From contig NZ_JAHUWN010000007.1 of assembly GCF_019219025.1 (NCBI RefSeq), positions 124,001 to 188,000 on the forward strand: DNA of 64,000 nt, written 5' to 3'. A program made the position numbers and the translations under genes. Origin of the DNA: Bacillus sp. sid0103 (GTDB taxonomy: Bacteria > Bacillota > Bacilli > Bacillales_B > DSM-18226). Position 1 is the first letter of the stretch, and each line of letters starts with the position of its first letter. This document shows positions 37,087 through 47,018 of this stretch, piece by piece. The notes beneath the pieces were generated by a model, which saw only the letters and a program-made list of their open reading frames with translations, was not told where the DNA came from and did not search any database.

Positions 37087-38777
37087 ACTGTTTCTTCCTC
37101 CTTCTTCTCTAAGGAGCTTTCTTTCTTAATCTTTTTCAAGGTTTTCATGACATTGTTTTCGCCGCGGCCAAAATAATCGTAAAGACGGGCATATTCGGTA
37201 TATAACTGTTCATAAATTTCAGCATTATGTTTAATAGGTTGATAGATATCATCTTTTACTCTTCCCATATCTTTGGCTGCATCCGTAATGCTGTCGTACC
37301 CGCCGCGTTCTTTTCCAGCTGCTACGGCACCAAACATGGCAGAGCCAAGGGCTGGAGTTTGTGAAGACGCTGAGATCTTAATATCTATATTTAGTACATC
37401 AGAGTAAATTTGCATCATCAATGCATTTTTCTCAGCAATTCCGCCGGCAGCGTATACCTCATTCACTGGGACTCCATTGTTACGGAATGTCTCTACAATC
37501 ATCCGTGTACCGTATGCCGTCGCTTCTATTAAGGCACGATAAATTTCTTCCGGCTTAGTTAATAGGGTTGCACCAAGAAGAACGCCGGTAAGGTCCGCAT
37601 CGACAAGAGTTGATCGGTTACCGTTCCACCAATCTAAGGCAAGGAGACCGCTTTCACCAACACGTAATTGAAATGCTTTTTCGGTTAGTAATTGATGAAT
37701 ACTAATCCCTTTTTCTTTTGCTTCTTCGTGGTAGCTTTGAGGAACACAGTTTTCAGTGAACCATTCGAAGTGGTCTCCTACGCATGATTGGCCGGCTTCG
37801 TAGCCCATATATCCAGGGATCACGCCATCTTCAACTACACCACACATACCTGGAACAATCTTTTCTTCTTCTCCTAAAAGAATATGACATGTAGAAGTTC
37901 CCATAATCATTAACAATTTACCTGCATCTGTAATACCTACCGCTGGTACAGCAACATGTGCGTCTACGTTTGCAACCGCTACTGCTGTACCTGGTTTTAA
38001 ACCAGTCAATTTAGCAGCTTTTTCAGTAATTTCCCCTGCTTTTGAGCCAATTGGTACAATCTTAGTAGAAAGTTTTTCTTCTACTACATTTTCCAAACGA
38101 GGATCAAGCGCTTTGAAAAATTCTTTGGATGGATATCCATCTTGCTTATGCCAAATCGCTTTATATCCAGCCGTACAACTATTGCGGTCGATATTACCTG
38201 TTAACTCTGAAATAACCCAGTCAGTAGCTTCTAAAATCTGATCTGCTGCTTCATAAATTTCAGGAGCCTCATTTAGAATCTGCCATAATTTTGGAAACAG
38301 CCACTCAGAAGAAATTTTCCCTCCATAACGTTGTAAGAACTTTTCTCCACGGGCTTCTGCCATTTCATTTAAGCGGTTCGCTTCATCTTGAGCCGCGTGA
38401 TGTTTCCAAAGTTTCACATAGCTGTGAGGTTGGTTTATAAATTCATCTTTGAAACACAATGGTGTTCCATTGGCATCAATCGGAAGGACCGTACAAGCTG
38501 TAAAGTCAATCCCTAATCCAATTACATCTTCCGCTGAAATTTTTGCTTTCTCTAAAACTTCCGGAATCGTAACCTGTAAAACTTCAAGATAATCGGCCGG
38601 ATGCTGCAGTGCCCAGTCATGTTCTAACTTCGTGGTTCCATTTGGTAAAAATTCATCCATGACCCCATGTGTATAGGGTTTTACGGCCGTAGCCACTTCT
38701 CTTCCAGTTCCTACTTCAACAAGTACAGCTCTTCCAGATTGTGTTCCATAATCTACACCAATTGAATACTTAACCAT
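37080..38777 (-). CDS. araB: L-ribulokinase
   Basis: This 565-residue FGGY-family sugar kinase phosphorylates L-ribulose with ATP. It has the N-terminal phosphate motif [13 protein letters not shown] (residues 6-18), [12 protein letters not shown] near 107, and the C-terminal nucleotide-binding segment [18 protein letters not shown] near 450. First gene of araBDA. The leader carries two AraR operators that overlap the expected transcription start. Confidence 0.97.
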   Translation of the reverse strand: MVKYSIGVDYGTQSGRAVLVEVGTGREVATAVKPYTHGVMDEFLPNGTTKLEHDWALQHPADYLEVLQVTIPEVLEKAKISAEDVIGLGIDFTACTVLPIDANGTPLCFKDEFINQPHSYVKLWKHHAAQDEANRLNEMAEARGEKFLQRYGGKISSEWLFPKLWQILNEAPEIYEAADQILEATDWVISELTGNIDRNSCTAGYKAIWHKQDGYPSKEFFKALDPRLENVVEEKLSTKIVPIGSKAGEITEKAAKLTGLKPGTAVAVANVDAHVAVPAVGITDAGKLLMIMGTSTCHILLGEEEKIVPGMCGVVEDGVIPGYMGYEAGQSCVGDHFEWFTENCVPQSYHEEAKEKGISIHQLLTEKAFQLRVGESGLLALDWWNGNRSTLVDADLTGVLLGATLLTKPEEIYRALIEATAYGTRMIVETFRNNGVPVNEVYAAGGIAEKNALMMQIYSDVLNIDIKISASSQTPALGSAMFGAVAAGKERGGYDSITDAAKDMGRVKDDIYQPIKHNAEIYEQLYTEYARLYDYFGRGENNVMKTLKKIKKESSLEKKEEETVC

Positions 38778-38844
38778 CTACTTCACCCTTCCCAAGAAAG
38801 TAAAATTTTGAAACATCTTTAATAGTTTTAATTTTTAATATTAT

Positions 38845-38903
38845 ATTCATACGCACAAGTTAACCTAACCATAACTTGTACGTATAAGTTAATTTAATCT
38901 TAT
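38845..38903 (-). promoter_or_regulatory. araB promoter region with two AraR operators
   Basis: Two operator-like palindromes, ATTCATACGCACAAGTT (38845-38861) and AACTTGTACGTATAAGTT (38873-38890), have centres about 28 bp apart. Paired, in-phase AraR boxes are known at the B. subtilis ara promoters. A -10-like TAAGAT lies at 38898-38903 on the minus strand with a TTGAAA further upstream. Together they predict cooperative repression without arabinose. Confidence 0.75.
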
Positions 38904-38991
38904 CATTTAATCATTTTTTTTCAATAAGGAAAGTAAAATTTTTACGCCCCACCGCTAATAGAGAAAATAAATTGGAGATATTCTATATTTT

Positions 38992-39039
38992 TTGTTAACA
39001 TATTACTTAAAAGGTATTGTTATATCGTACGTACAAGTG
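38992..39039 (+). promoter_or_regulatory. araR promoter with AraR operator (autoregulation)
   Basis: -35 TTGTTA (38992-38997), a 17-bp spacer and -10 TATTGT (39015-39020) are followed at once by an operator, TATCGTACGTACAAGTG (39023-39039). A repressor bound here would block its own transcription start. Confidence 0.7.
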
Positions 39040-39075
39040 ATAATTAGCAGCAAGATAGTTGAAAGCGGTGATAAC

Positions 39076-40197
39076 GTGGCACAACAAGCTAAATATATAA
39101 TGATAAAAGAAAAGATTAAGGATTGGATCACAAGTGGTGAAGTTAAACCTGGTGAGAAAATCTATTCGGAAAATGATCTTATGAAGATGTTTAATGTTAG
39201 CAGGCATACCATACGCCAGGCTGTCGGAGATTTGGTTCATGAAGGATGGTTATACAGAGAACAAGGCGCTGGAACGTTTTGTTCTAACAAGTTAGAGGAA
39301 GTGTTGCCAGTTCAACAGTCTTTTAGTACACCGACGGGAAAAAATATCGGAGTTATCACAACATATATTTCTGATTATATTTTCCCATCCATCATAAGGG
39401 GAATGGAATCCTACTTAACGGAAGCTGGGTATACCTTAACCCTCGCCTGTACAAACAACGATGTAGACAAAGAGAAGTATTGTTTACAGACCATGTTAAA
39501 CAGGAAAATAGATGGTCTTATTGTAGAACCAACAAAAAGCAATAATTACAACCCAAACATCCAATATTACCTTGAGTTGGAACAAAACAACATTCCTTAC
39601 CTGATGATTAATCAATTTTATTCGCAACTCATGCCTCCGCACATCATTGTTAATGATGAAAACGGTGGATATATTGCAACGGAACATTTAATAAAACTGG
39701 GCCACAAGAAAATTGTCGGTCTGTTTAAAACCGATGACCTTCAAGGGGTCAATCGTATGAGAGGGTTTATCCGTGCATTTAGAGAATTAGGATTGACAGC
39801 TTATCCCGAGATGATCGTTACCTATACGACTGAAGAACGCTATGAAAAACTAATAAAACGATTAAAAAATTTCTTCACGACAGACTCCAGGCCTACTGCT
39901 ATCGTTTGTTACAATGACGAACTAGCCTTACAAGTGTTAGATTTACTTAGAAATCTCCAAATAAGCGTTCCAGACGATGTTTCCATTGTTGGTTATGATG
40001 ATTCCTTTTTAGCAGAGGCGACAGATATAAAATTTACTACTGTTGCCCATCCAAAAATGCAAATGGGAATTGATGCGGCTAAATGGATTGTTTCTGCTGT
40101 GGAGAAAAATGGTGATAGCCCCTCATCGATTGTATACGAACCGGAATTAGTTATTCGAAATTCTACTGCTCCATTTAATATAGAACAAAGTAAATAA
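39076..40197 (+). CDS. araR: Arabinose-responsive repressor AraR
   Basis: This 373-residue repressor has a GntR-type winged helix at about 1-75 (SENDLMKMFNVSRHTIRQAVGDLV) and a LacI/GalR-type sugar-binding domain at about 85-370 (IGVITTYISDYIFPSIIRG; DGLIVEPTKS; CYNDELAL; VSIVGYDDS), the hybrid build typical of AraR. The start is set at GTG 39076, which aligns with the B. subtilis AraR N-terminus and has GCGGTGAT before it; the open frame to 38992 would run through the promoter and operator. It is divergent from araBDA and shares their operators. Confidence 0.96.
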   Translation: MAQQAKYIMIKEKIKDWITSGEVKPGEKIYSENDLMKMFNVSRHTIRQAVGDLVHEGWLYREQGAGTFCSNKLEEVLPVQQSFSTPTGKNIGVITTYISDYIFPSIIRGMESYLTEAGYTLTLACTNNDVDKEKYCLQTMLNRKIDGLIVEPTKSNNYNPNIQYYLELEQNNIPYLMINQFYSQLMPPHIIVNDENGGYIATEHLIKLGHKKIVGLFKTDDLQGVNRMRGFIRAFRELGLTAYPEMIVTYTTEERYEKLIKRLKNFFTTDSRPTAIVCYNDELALQVLDLLRNLQISVPDDVSIVGYDDSFLAEATDIKFTTVAHPKMQMGIDAAKWIVSAVEKNGDSPSSIVYEPELVIRNSTAPFNIEQSK

Positions 40198-40199
40198 TA

Positions 40200-40237
40200 A
40201 ACATAAAAAGTCGGAGGATCCCCGACTTTTTTATGTT
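40200..40237. terminator. Bidirectional terminator between araR and jetC
   Basis: Stem 40201-40214 with 40222-40236 (core AAAAAGTCGG/CCGACTTTTTT) lies right after the araR stop. The genes converge, and the A- and T-rich arms suit both directions. Confidence 0.8.
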
Positions 40238-40325
40238 TATTAGAAAGATGTACATCTGTATTTCTAATATCTGTTTTCTTGTGATTCATAATTTTAATAA
40301 TTTGTGCACCAAACAGTTTTCCTTC

Positions 40326-43300
40326 TTATTGAACGACTCCCTCTCTCTGGTAAATCCGAAATGCGGGAACAATCGTGTCCGAAACAATTTCTTTTCCTTT
40401 CTCACGAATGAAGTCTAATTTATAATAGGCATCAAATCTTTGGCTGATCTCTGTTTTCACAAGTTCAGGCGGAGTGACGACGATGAATTGGAACTTTAGT
40501 TTTTCGGCTACTGCGAATATCGGGTCAAGGACATGTGCCGATGCAGCTTGTCCGAACGGATTATCACAGACTAAAGGAACCCAGCTATGATCGGTTTCGC
40601 TTTTAACGGATAATAACATCATCATCATCACCATTCGGGCTGATAACTTCTGTCCGCCGCTGCCATCGGATTTCGTCTTAGAACCTTGATTAATTGTCTG
40701 CCAGGTTGAATAATGCTCTCTTTGCGGTTTCCCGTACATAAAGGCATTATCTGTTCGCATATTATAGACGAGCAGCTCAGGATATCGATTTCGAAGGGAT
40801 ACAAATAAAATTTGCTCATCACTTATGAGTTGTTTTATTTCTTCGTCTAACAATCGATTATGATCATCTATCATATCAAATTGTTTGGTAATTTTGTTAA
40901 TGGCAGCTACAAAGTGCTGCTTCAGTAGTGGTTCAATATCTTCAGCCTTTTTAGGTAAGATATCTTCTTTGAGCTGAACGAGCGGAAAGGATCCTCGTTC
41001 ATTTTTCAGCTTCATTTTCGCAATCATTGAACGAATGGCCTCTGAAATGCTCATCACTTTCATACTGGCACGGCTGGCCCAGAAGTTTTGAGCCTTTTCT
41101 GCTCTTTCTTTGTCGCGTTCTAATTGTTCCAATCCACTTTGTGAAAAACGTTTCATATTTTTAACGATGTTCTGGATATGCGTATAATGCCTTGTATCCA
41201 TATGGTCTAGTGTCGTTAATACTTCATTTTTAAAACGAATCTCCCAATCCTTGCCCTCAATCGTGAGCTTTAAATTGCGCAATGATTGATCGATTTTCGC
41301 ATGCTTCTCCTGACCATCTTCCTGTATCCCTTGATGTTCTTCACACCAGGATATGATACACGCTTTTCCTTGACTCTTAATTTTTTCTAGATCATCATTC
41401 GTAAATACTGCAGCTTCCTCTTTTAGGATAACGGATAAGGTTAACAAATCTCCTTCATAACCCGCAATTTTGGTTTCCGTTTCTTTTTGGCGTTTCTCAG
41501 CCTGCTTTACTTCCTCTTTCGCTACTTTCGTTTGGTCTTTAATTTCTACTTCCTTTACTTCTAATTCAAGGTCTTCCCATTGTTCAGGCTGTTTTTCATG
41601 TTTTTCTACTTTCTTTCCTGACTTATCACGCTGTTCAATAGCGTGCTTCAAGGACGTTTCCGCTACAGTTACAGCCGTTCCTTGTTCCCGTTCTTCTTTT
41701 TCCGCTGTCTTCGCTTCCTTCTGTGCATTTTGCAGCATATTTTCTAATATACTTAGAGGTTCATCTGGTTCTGCAGCTTTATTCCAGTCCTGATCATGAA
41801 TAGTTAGTTTTTTCTCTAATTTCTTTTGTTGCTTTTGTTCGGTTTCTCTTTTTGCTTGAAGAACGAGTAATTCTCTAGCCTGTTCTTCTTTTGATTTTTG
41901 AAGCTGCTTTAGCTCTTCGATTCTTCCGTTAATCTCTTGTAATAAATGTGGTGATAAGCGAGGGACCTCTTCACATTGGTCTGCTTTTTCATCAGCAGGA
42001 AAAGAGGCTTCTTCAATAAAGAACCTGATCTCCTTTATATTTTGTTCAGTTGTAAGCTTCCATTCTACATACGTTTGATTCCACTGGTTTTGCAGATCAA
42101 TTGTAATTTGGTGCTCTTTTCCTATTTCTTGCTGCTGAATAGTCAAGGATTCCTTTTGCTTCTCTTTCTCTAGTTTCACCCGTTTATTTTCATGATGAAG
42201 AGTTTTTTCTTGATCAAACTCCTCTAATGTTTCTATATTTCTTGTAAGCTTTTCTATCTTAACTTTTGTCTTTTCCAGCTGTTCCTTTAACCCAAGCTGT
42301 AATTCTTTTTCTTTCTCTTCTTGTGTTTTAATTTCCTGCAATTGCGTCTTCTTAGAAAGTAGAGCGTTTTGTTCCTGATTGAGAGCTTTTTCGATATCAC
42401 TAGAAAGCTCGCTTGATAAAAAACGATCGATTTCTTTTAAAATACGACGCAAGGAGGTTTCTGTCTTTTCAATTTCAAGGAGCGTATCTTTCTTTTCCTC
42501 TATTTGTTTAGCAATCTTTATTTTCCAGCTGGTGAATTGATTTTTATCACTTAATAGCTCTTTCTCGGTTCCGTTAATGATCACAAAGGATGGCTGGTGA
42601 TATTCACTGTTCATTTCCTCACGTAAGAAAATCGGAACAGGACTTTTAAACATTCTTCCTGTAAGAACCTGCTGGTTAATTTTTTGCCATTGCTGGCCGC
42701 TTACGACCAACCCGTATGGAAGGAGCGGATACGTGATAAGGGAATGCCCTATTTCCGCTGGGCTTAGTGATTGGAGAAATTGGGTTCCATAAAATACATC
42801 TATTCCAGTCTTCTCATCGATCCATTCCTTTAATTCCTTCACATCTTTATTTGCGATCCAGAAGGGCTCATCGTTTAAGGAGTGATCAAGTTGTGTTTCC
42901 CAAAGGTCCTTTTTAATTTGTTCAGCTTGTTGGCGGTTATTGCCTAGTATTTCTTCAATTTGTATCGCATACTTCGATAAGAGCGAGTGAGTAAATGGCG
43001 CTTTGACATCAGCAAGTAAACCAAGAAGCTTTTCTAATAGTTTTGCTTCTTTTTGCTTTTGCCCTTCATTAGCTGCCTTTAAATCTTCACATTTTTCCTC
43101 TGAAAACTGAATGGATTGGACGAGCGTACCATGTGAAGTGGCAAGTTGATTTTGCTTTTCACTAGATTCTTTATCTTTTGCTTGCAACTCTACTAATCTA
43201 GCCTTTTTGTCTTCAATTTGTTTAAAAAGACTCTCGATCAAGCCCTTTAAATCATAGGTTAAGCGATCGCCAAATTCTTGTATGAGTGCCGCTTCCTTCA

Positions 43301-44789
43301 ACTCAAAATTATGCATTTGCGTATAAAGAAAATCAATTTCCGTACTAAGCTGTGCAATGTCTTTTGTCTTTTGTTTATCCTGTTGCAACAGCCCTGTTGC
43401 TTTTTTATTTAAGAACTTTTGATACCCCAAATACTGCTTAACACCTTCTTGAATCGATAGAAAGGATTGCTCCCATTGCTTTCTAGCTTCTTGCTTAATT
43501 TCATCCATTCTTTGATTCACTTGCTCTAAGCCACTATTTTGTTCCAACGTCGCGATCTGCTGTGAAAGAGAGCGAATACTTTGTTCGTTTTCACTCCACT
43601 CTTTTAATAATAGCTGAAAGTCCAGTTGTGCTTTTCGTTCCTGTTTCTCTTTAACGATTGCATGTTTGGAAGTGTGTTTCTCCCTTTCTTCCACTAATTT
43701 CTTATCCCAATCCATGACCACTCTGTGAGCTTTTGCAAACTCTAGATTATCTTTTTGAAAGCGTAAATTTGCCTGCCTGATGATTAATTTCTCCAAGTCT
43801 TTCTCTAAAGAAAGCTGCGTTTCCTCTTCCGATTGCTTCAAATGCTCTAAGGCACCAAGAAGTTGTCTTCCTGTCTGTATACTTGCAAGTACAATTTCTT
43901 TATGTTCTACTCCTTTAGCTAAGTGCTCTTCAAATGGGACAATGTCTTCTAAAAACTCTTTATGGGCTTGCTCTCTTTTCAAGAGTACTGGCAGGTCTTT
44001 AGCGATACTTGCCTGGCTCTTGAAAATCTCCACAAGATCGTTCTTTTGATGTTCGGTTCGATGCAACACTTGACTCACAGTAGGAATGATCCGTTTTTGG
44101 AACAGGGAATGATCATCCTCAGCCCCCTCGAAATATTTCCCAACTCCGCCTTCATCCTTGTTAATGTCCTTCATAATATCCCAGTCTTTACGGTTAATTC
44201 CATATGTATCAAGGATGCGATAGTGCTTCTTCGTATCTCGATAAACGTCATATCCATTCCACTTTAAATAGTCCTTCAAGCTTTCAGTTTCGGCAACCTC
44301 ACCATTTTCATAGAGTGGAATATGCTCCAGCGCTGCCTCTTCTTTCCGTTCAAATTCTCTTGTATAAAATGTAATAGTAGGGAGGATCTTTGCTTCCTGT
44401 TCCAATGTTTTACTTTCATTTCCACTTTCTTCACTCATAGAGATCCTCTGCTCTGCTGAGAACATTCCTCCTGTTACTAGATGCCGGTGGTCAGCGCCGT
44501 CCAATTCCCACTGAATGAGAACATGAAAGGTATAGGGTATAAATTGCTCTTTATTGTTAAAGAAAAACTGCTGATAATAACGATTGTTCTGTTTTCCCCA
44601 TGAAGTTCCAGGTTTGAGTATTTGGAAAATGGTCTGAAGGAACACACCTTTCCCACCCCCATTCATCATCGCAATGAGGCCATTTGTTGATGTCTCATCA
44701 TTATGGAAATTAAAAGTGGTATCTTTATATTGCTTTTGCATGCCATCATACTTGAGGCCGACAATTCTAATTCGATGGATTTTCGGCAT
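40326..44789 (-). CDS. jetC: Wadjet system SMC-like ATPase JetC
   Basis: This 1487-residue SMC/MukB-like ATPase is the motor of a Wadjet (JetABCD/MksBEF-type) plasmid-restriction complex. The N-terminal head half has a Walker A variant NGGGKG at 43-48. Long coiled-coil arms rich in E, K and Q span about 290-640 and 780-1250 around a hinge-like region near 650-760. The C-terminal half has signature GSGGQK at 1376 and a Walker B variant ending in D1409-N1410 (LVCDNPFG). The K-S/T and D-E pairs usual in ABC ATPases read K-G and D-N here. The start has GAGGAGG upstream and overlaps jetB by 23 bp. Confidence 0.9.
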   Translation of the reverse strand: MPKIHRIRIVGLKYDGMQKQYKDTTFNFHNDETSTNGLIAMMNGGGKGVFLQTIFQILKPGTSWGKQNNRYYQQFFFNNKEQFIPYTFHVLIQWELDGADHRHLVTGGMFSAEQRISMSEESGNESKTLEQEAKILPTITFYTREFERKEEAALEHIPLYENGEVAETESLKDYLKWNGYDVYRDTKKHYRILDTYGINRKDWDIMKDINKDEGGVGKYFEGAEDDHSLFQKRIIPTVSQVLHRTEHQKNDLVEIFKSQASIAKDLPVLLKREQAHKEFLEDIVPFEEHLAKGVEHKEIVLASIQTGRQLLGALEHLKQSEEETQLSLEKDLEKLIIRQANLRFQKDNLEFAKAHRVVMDWDKKLVEEREKHTSKHAIVKEKQERKAQLDFQLLLKEWSENEQSIRSLSQQIATLEQNSGLEQVNQRMDEIKQEARKQWEQSFLSIQEGVKQYLGYQKFLNKKATGLLQQDKQKTKDIAQLSTEIDFLYTQMHNFELKEAALIQEFGDRLTYDLKGLIESLFKQIEDKKARLVELQAKDKESSEKQNQLATSHGTLVQSIQFSEEKCEDLKAANEGQKQKEAKLLEKLLGLLADVKAPFTHSLLSKYAIQIEEILGNNRQQAEQIKKDLWETQLDHSLNDEPFWIANKDVKELKEWIDEKTGIDVFYGTQFLQSLSPAEIGHSLITYPLLPYGLVVSGQQWQKINQQVLTGRMFKSPVPIFLREEMNSEYHQPSFVIINGTEKELLSDKNQFTSWKIKIAKQIEEKKDTLLEIEKTETSLRRILKEIDRFLSSELSSDIEKALNQEQNALLSKKTQLQEIKTQEEKEKELQLGLKEQLEKTKVKIEKLTRNIETLEEFDQEKTLHHENKRVKLEKEKQKESLTIQQQEIGKEHQITIDLQNQWNQTYVEWKLTTEQNIKEIRFFIEEASFPADEKADQCEEVPRLSPHLLQEINGRIEELKQLQKSKEEQARELLVLQAKRETEQKQQKKLEKKLTIHDQDWNKAAEPDEPLSILENMLQNAQKEAKTAEKEEREQGTAVTVAETSLKHAIEQRDKSGKKVEKHEKQPEQWEDLELEVKEVEIKDQTKVAKEEVKQAEKRQKETETKIAGYEGDLLTLSVILKEEAAVFTNDDLEKIKSQGKACIISWCEEHQGIQEDGQEKHAKIDQSLRNLKLTIEGKDWEIRFKNEVLTTLDHMDTRHYTHIQNIVKNMKRFSQSGLEQLERDKERAEKAQNFWASRASMKVMSISEAIRSMIAKMKLKNERGSFPLVQLKEDILPKKAEDIEPLLKQHFVAAINKITKQFDMIDDHNRLLDEEIKQLISDEQILFVSLRNRYPELLVYNMRTDNAFMYGKPQREHYSTWQTINQGSKTKSDGSGGQKLSARMVMMMMLLSVKSETDHSWVPLVCDNPFGQAASAHVLDPIFAVAEKLKFQFIVVTPPELVKTEISQRFDAYYKLDFIREKGKEIVSDTIVPAFRIYQREGVVQ

Positions 44790-45516
44790 GCATATCCTCC
44801 TCTGTAGTCATTAATTTTTTAAAAACTTCATAACGATCATAATCGTGATACAAGTATTCAATTCGCTCAAAAAGCTCTTGTTTCGGAATCACCTTAGGAA
44901 TATCGTCCCGATCAAGAATGACGATTAGTGCCTCCGTCTCTAATAAGCGCATAGCCCCGGCAATTAAACCGATTCTCGTTCGTCTATTGCCTTTTTTTAT
45001 CCCATAATCGTCCGTGTCAACCTCCATGTATTTCCATGTTGACACAACTTCCTTCATATCAATTCGTTCATCTTCTCCGAAGGTCGGTTTAGCTTTAAGA
45101 ATGCTATCCCATTTAATGATTAGGTCGTTGACTTGCCGTTCTATTGCGTAGTAGCTAATCCCTTCCCGCTTCGTACGGATTTTAGCAGCCTGGTTGCGAT
45201 CAATTGCTGCTAAAAAAGACATAATCACAACGCTAATCAGATGAAAGTGTTTTTTCGTTTCGACTTGCCGATGCTTTTCTTTCAAATGGGTAAAATTCGT
45301 AGCAAAGACGGATCCAGTTGGCTGGACAACTAGGTGGATGCGTTTAGGCGATTCAATGATATATGTACCTGATTCGTCTGCTAATAAAAGAACCGTCTGT
45401 CTCACTTCCGGATCAAAATAAGTCTGGAAGTGTTCACTATTTTCGTCGATTACTTTATCTTTTAATAACGAAAAATAGACAGCTGATGCTTTTTTGATAC
45501 TTTCTGCATTCATCAT
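44767..45516 (-). CDS. jetB: Wadjet system protein JetB (MukE-like)
   Basis: This 249-residue protein is predicted to be the MukE/ScpB-like winged-helix subunit of the complex, bridging the kleisin-like JetA and the JetC head. I recognise it from position, size and its resemblance to the DUF6063 group; there are no catalytic motifs. The start ATG 45516 overlaps the jetA stop by four bases (ATGA), with AGGAGG upstream. The C-terminal half (KQELFERIEYLYHDYDRYEVF) is helical and acidic-basic mixed. Confidence 0.8.
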   Translation of the reverse strand: MMNAESIKKASAVYFSLLKDKVIDENSEHFQTYFDPEVRQTVLLLADESGTYIIESPKRIHLVVQPTGSVFATNFTHLKEKHRQVETKKHFHLISVVIMSFLAAIDRNQAAKIRTKREGISYYAIERQVNDLIIKWDSILKAKPTFGEDERIDMKEVVSTWKYMEVDTDDYGIKKGNRRTRIGLIAGAMRLLETEALIVILDRDDIPKVIPKQELFERIEYLYHDYDRYEVFKKLMTTEEDMHAENPSN

Positions 45517-47018
45517 TTCTCCTCCTGTACACATATTTTAAAAGGGGTAATTTTCATTTGATACCATAGGAAAGGCTCCGCTCGATGATCAAACACAGTA
45601 TAAATTTTCAAGCCTTCAAACACTTGAAATTGCGGATATTCCTTCATTAGTTTATAAAGAAGGATTTCCCTCTCATCACTAAAGGTTTCTTCCTTTCGAT
45701 GCAGCACTTGAACCTTCAGTGGTTTTTTATCGAACATCATCCACAAATCAATCGTTTCAGATTCTTCAAACCATAAATCCTGCACTTCTAGTGGCATCTC
45801 GGCTAAATCAGCTAACGAGAACTCTCCGTTTGTTTGTAAAAATTGAAAAACATAACTCCATGCCTTAATAACAGAATCCCAGTTCGTCACTCGCAAACGA
45901 GTAATGCTTTCTTCAACCTCATCTTCAATGACAGTATCCGTTAGTTGCTTTTCATCGAATTCTTGTTCACCCCAAATCCAATCGAGCGGCAAGATAAATT
46001 CATTCTTCGGTGAAAATAAAGGAGAAAGGACTCTTTCTATCGTCTCGAAACGATGAACGCCTTCCTTCATGAACCAATTTTCATAAAAATGCTCTCGAAA
46101 TGAAACCAGACTGTTTTCCCAAAACAATGAGGGATTTTCCGCTTTTAATTTCATCTCATAGGAAATATTTTGAATGACTAACTTAGCAAAACGATCATGC
46201 AATTGTCTTGTATGGCCAATTTTTTCTTGAAGAAGAATCAATTCTTTCTGTATATAATCATCTTCTTCATTCCTGCGTTTCGTCTTTTCTATCATACTAG
46301 TAATAGTACGGAAGTGATTTTTTTCTTCTTCAAATTGCTTTTCAATTTCAACACGATTGTCTGCCCTTTGCCATTCCTCTTCAATCAGTAAGATTTTGGG
46401 ATTGTTGATCATTTCCTTTTGAAAAGTGAATTCATTTGCCATTAAGCGGTTTACTCGTGAAATGAGGTGATCGAGGTTTCGAGTAGCTTTTCTAAAATTA
46501 CCGTTTTTAATCAACTGCATACTATAGAGTTGTTCAATTGTGATCGAGAACTCCTCGGCCATTTCCCTGCTCATAAAAATCATTTCCTGAGCGACATCCG
46601 TAAGTTTATAAACAATAGACCCGCCCATCTCTAGATTCGTATATAATTCATCCATTGTGACATAGCGGAATGTTTGCGTTTCCCAAGATTGTCTTATTTC
46701 ATCGTAATATAAGGCTTCAAACGGTTTACTGTACTCTTCTTTCCCCTGATATAAAAGCCCACTTGTAATCCGTTCAATTTGCTTTTCGTCTGCTAAAAGC
46801 TTCATTTGCTTAATGGAGTCTTCAACCATATACTTGATATCTGATTTCCTTCTATTATCATCATCATTTAATTCTCTATAGAAGATTGTGAGGAGCACTT
46901 GCATGAGAATGGTTTGGATATGAGGTTTCAGCTCACCTACTTCCATTCCCCTCCCAAGCTCAAACAGTGGATTTAATCGTTGCATTCTTTGGGCGAATCC
47001 TTCCCATGATTCGTTCAC
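45513..47018 (-). CDS. jetA: Wadjet system protein JetA (MukF/kleisin-like)
   Basis: This protein of about 501 residues is in the position and size class of the MukF-like kleisin subunit. It has an N-terminal helical/winged-helix region, a central coiled coil (about 215-290, EEEKNHFRTITSMIEKTKRR) and a C-terminal globular part. The preferred start is GTG 47018, which overlaps the jetD stop (GTGA) and has GGAGGAG at the right distance. An ATG at 47033 would place that ribosome site inside the gene. No enzymatic motif is expected or seen. Confidence 0.82.
   Translation of the reverse strand: MNESWEGFAQRMQRLNPLFELGRGMEVGELKPHIQTILMQVLLTIFYRELNDDDNRRKSDIKYMVEDSIKQMKLLADEKQIERITSGLLYQGKEEYSKPFEALYYDEIRQSWETQTFRYVTMDELYTNLEMGGSIVYKLTDVAQEMIFMSREMAEEFSITIEQLYSMQLIKNGNFRKATRNLDHLISRVNRLMANEFTFQKEMINNPKILLIEEEWQRADNRVEIEKQFEEEKNHFRTITSMIEKTKRRNEEDDYIQKELILLQEKIGHTRQLHDRFAKLVIQNISYEMKLKAENPSLFWENSLVSFREHFYENWFMKEGVHRFETIERVLSPLFSPKNEFILPLDWIWGEQEFDEKQLTDTVIEDEVEESITRLRVTNWDSVIKAWSYVFQFLQTNGEFSLADLAEMPLEVQDLWFEESETIDLWMMFDKKPLKVQVLHRKEETFSDEREILLYKLMKEYPQFQVFEGLKIYTVFDHRAEPFLWYQMKITPFKICVQEEK

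Noticed and set aside
40326..44789. Housekeeping SMC or SbcC protein instead of JetC
   Set aside because: The partner genes (Toprim JetD, JetA, JetB in overlapping order) and the atypical Walker motifs fit Wadjet and not chromosomal Smc or SbcC.
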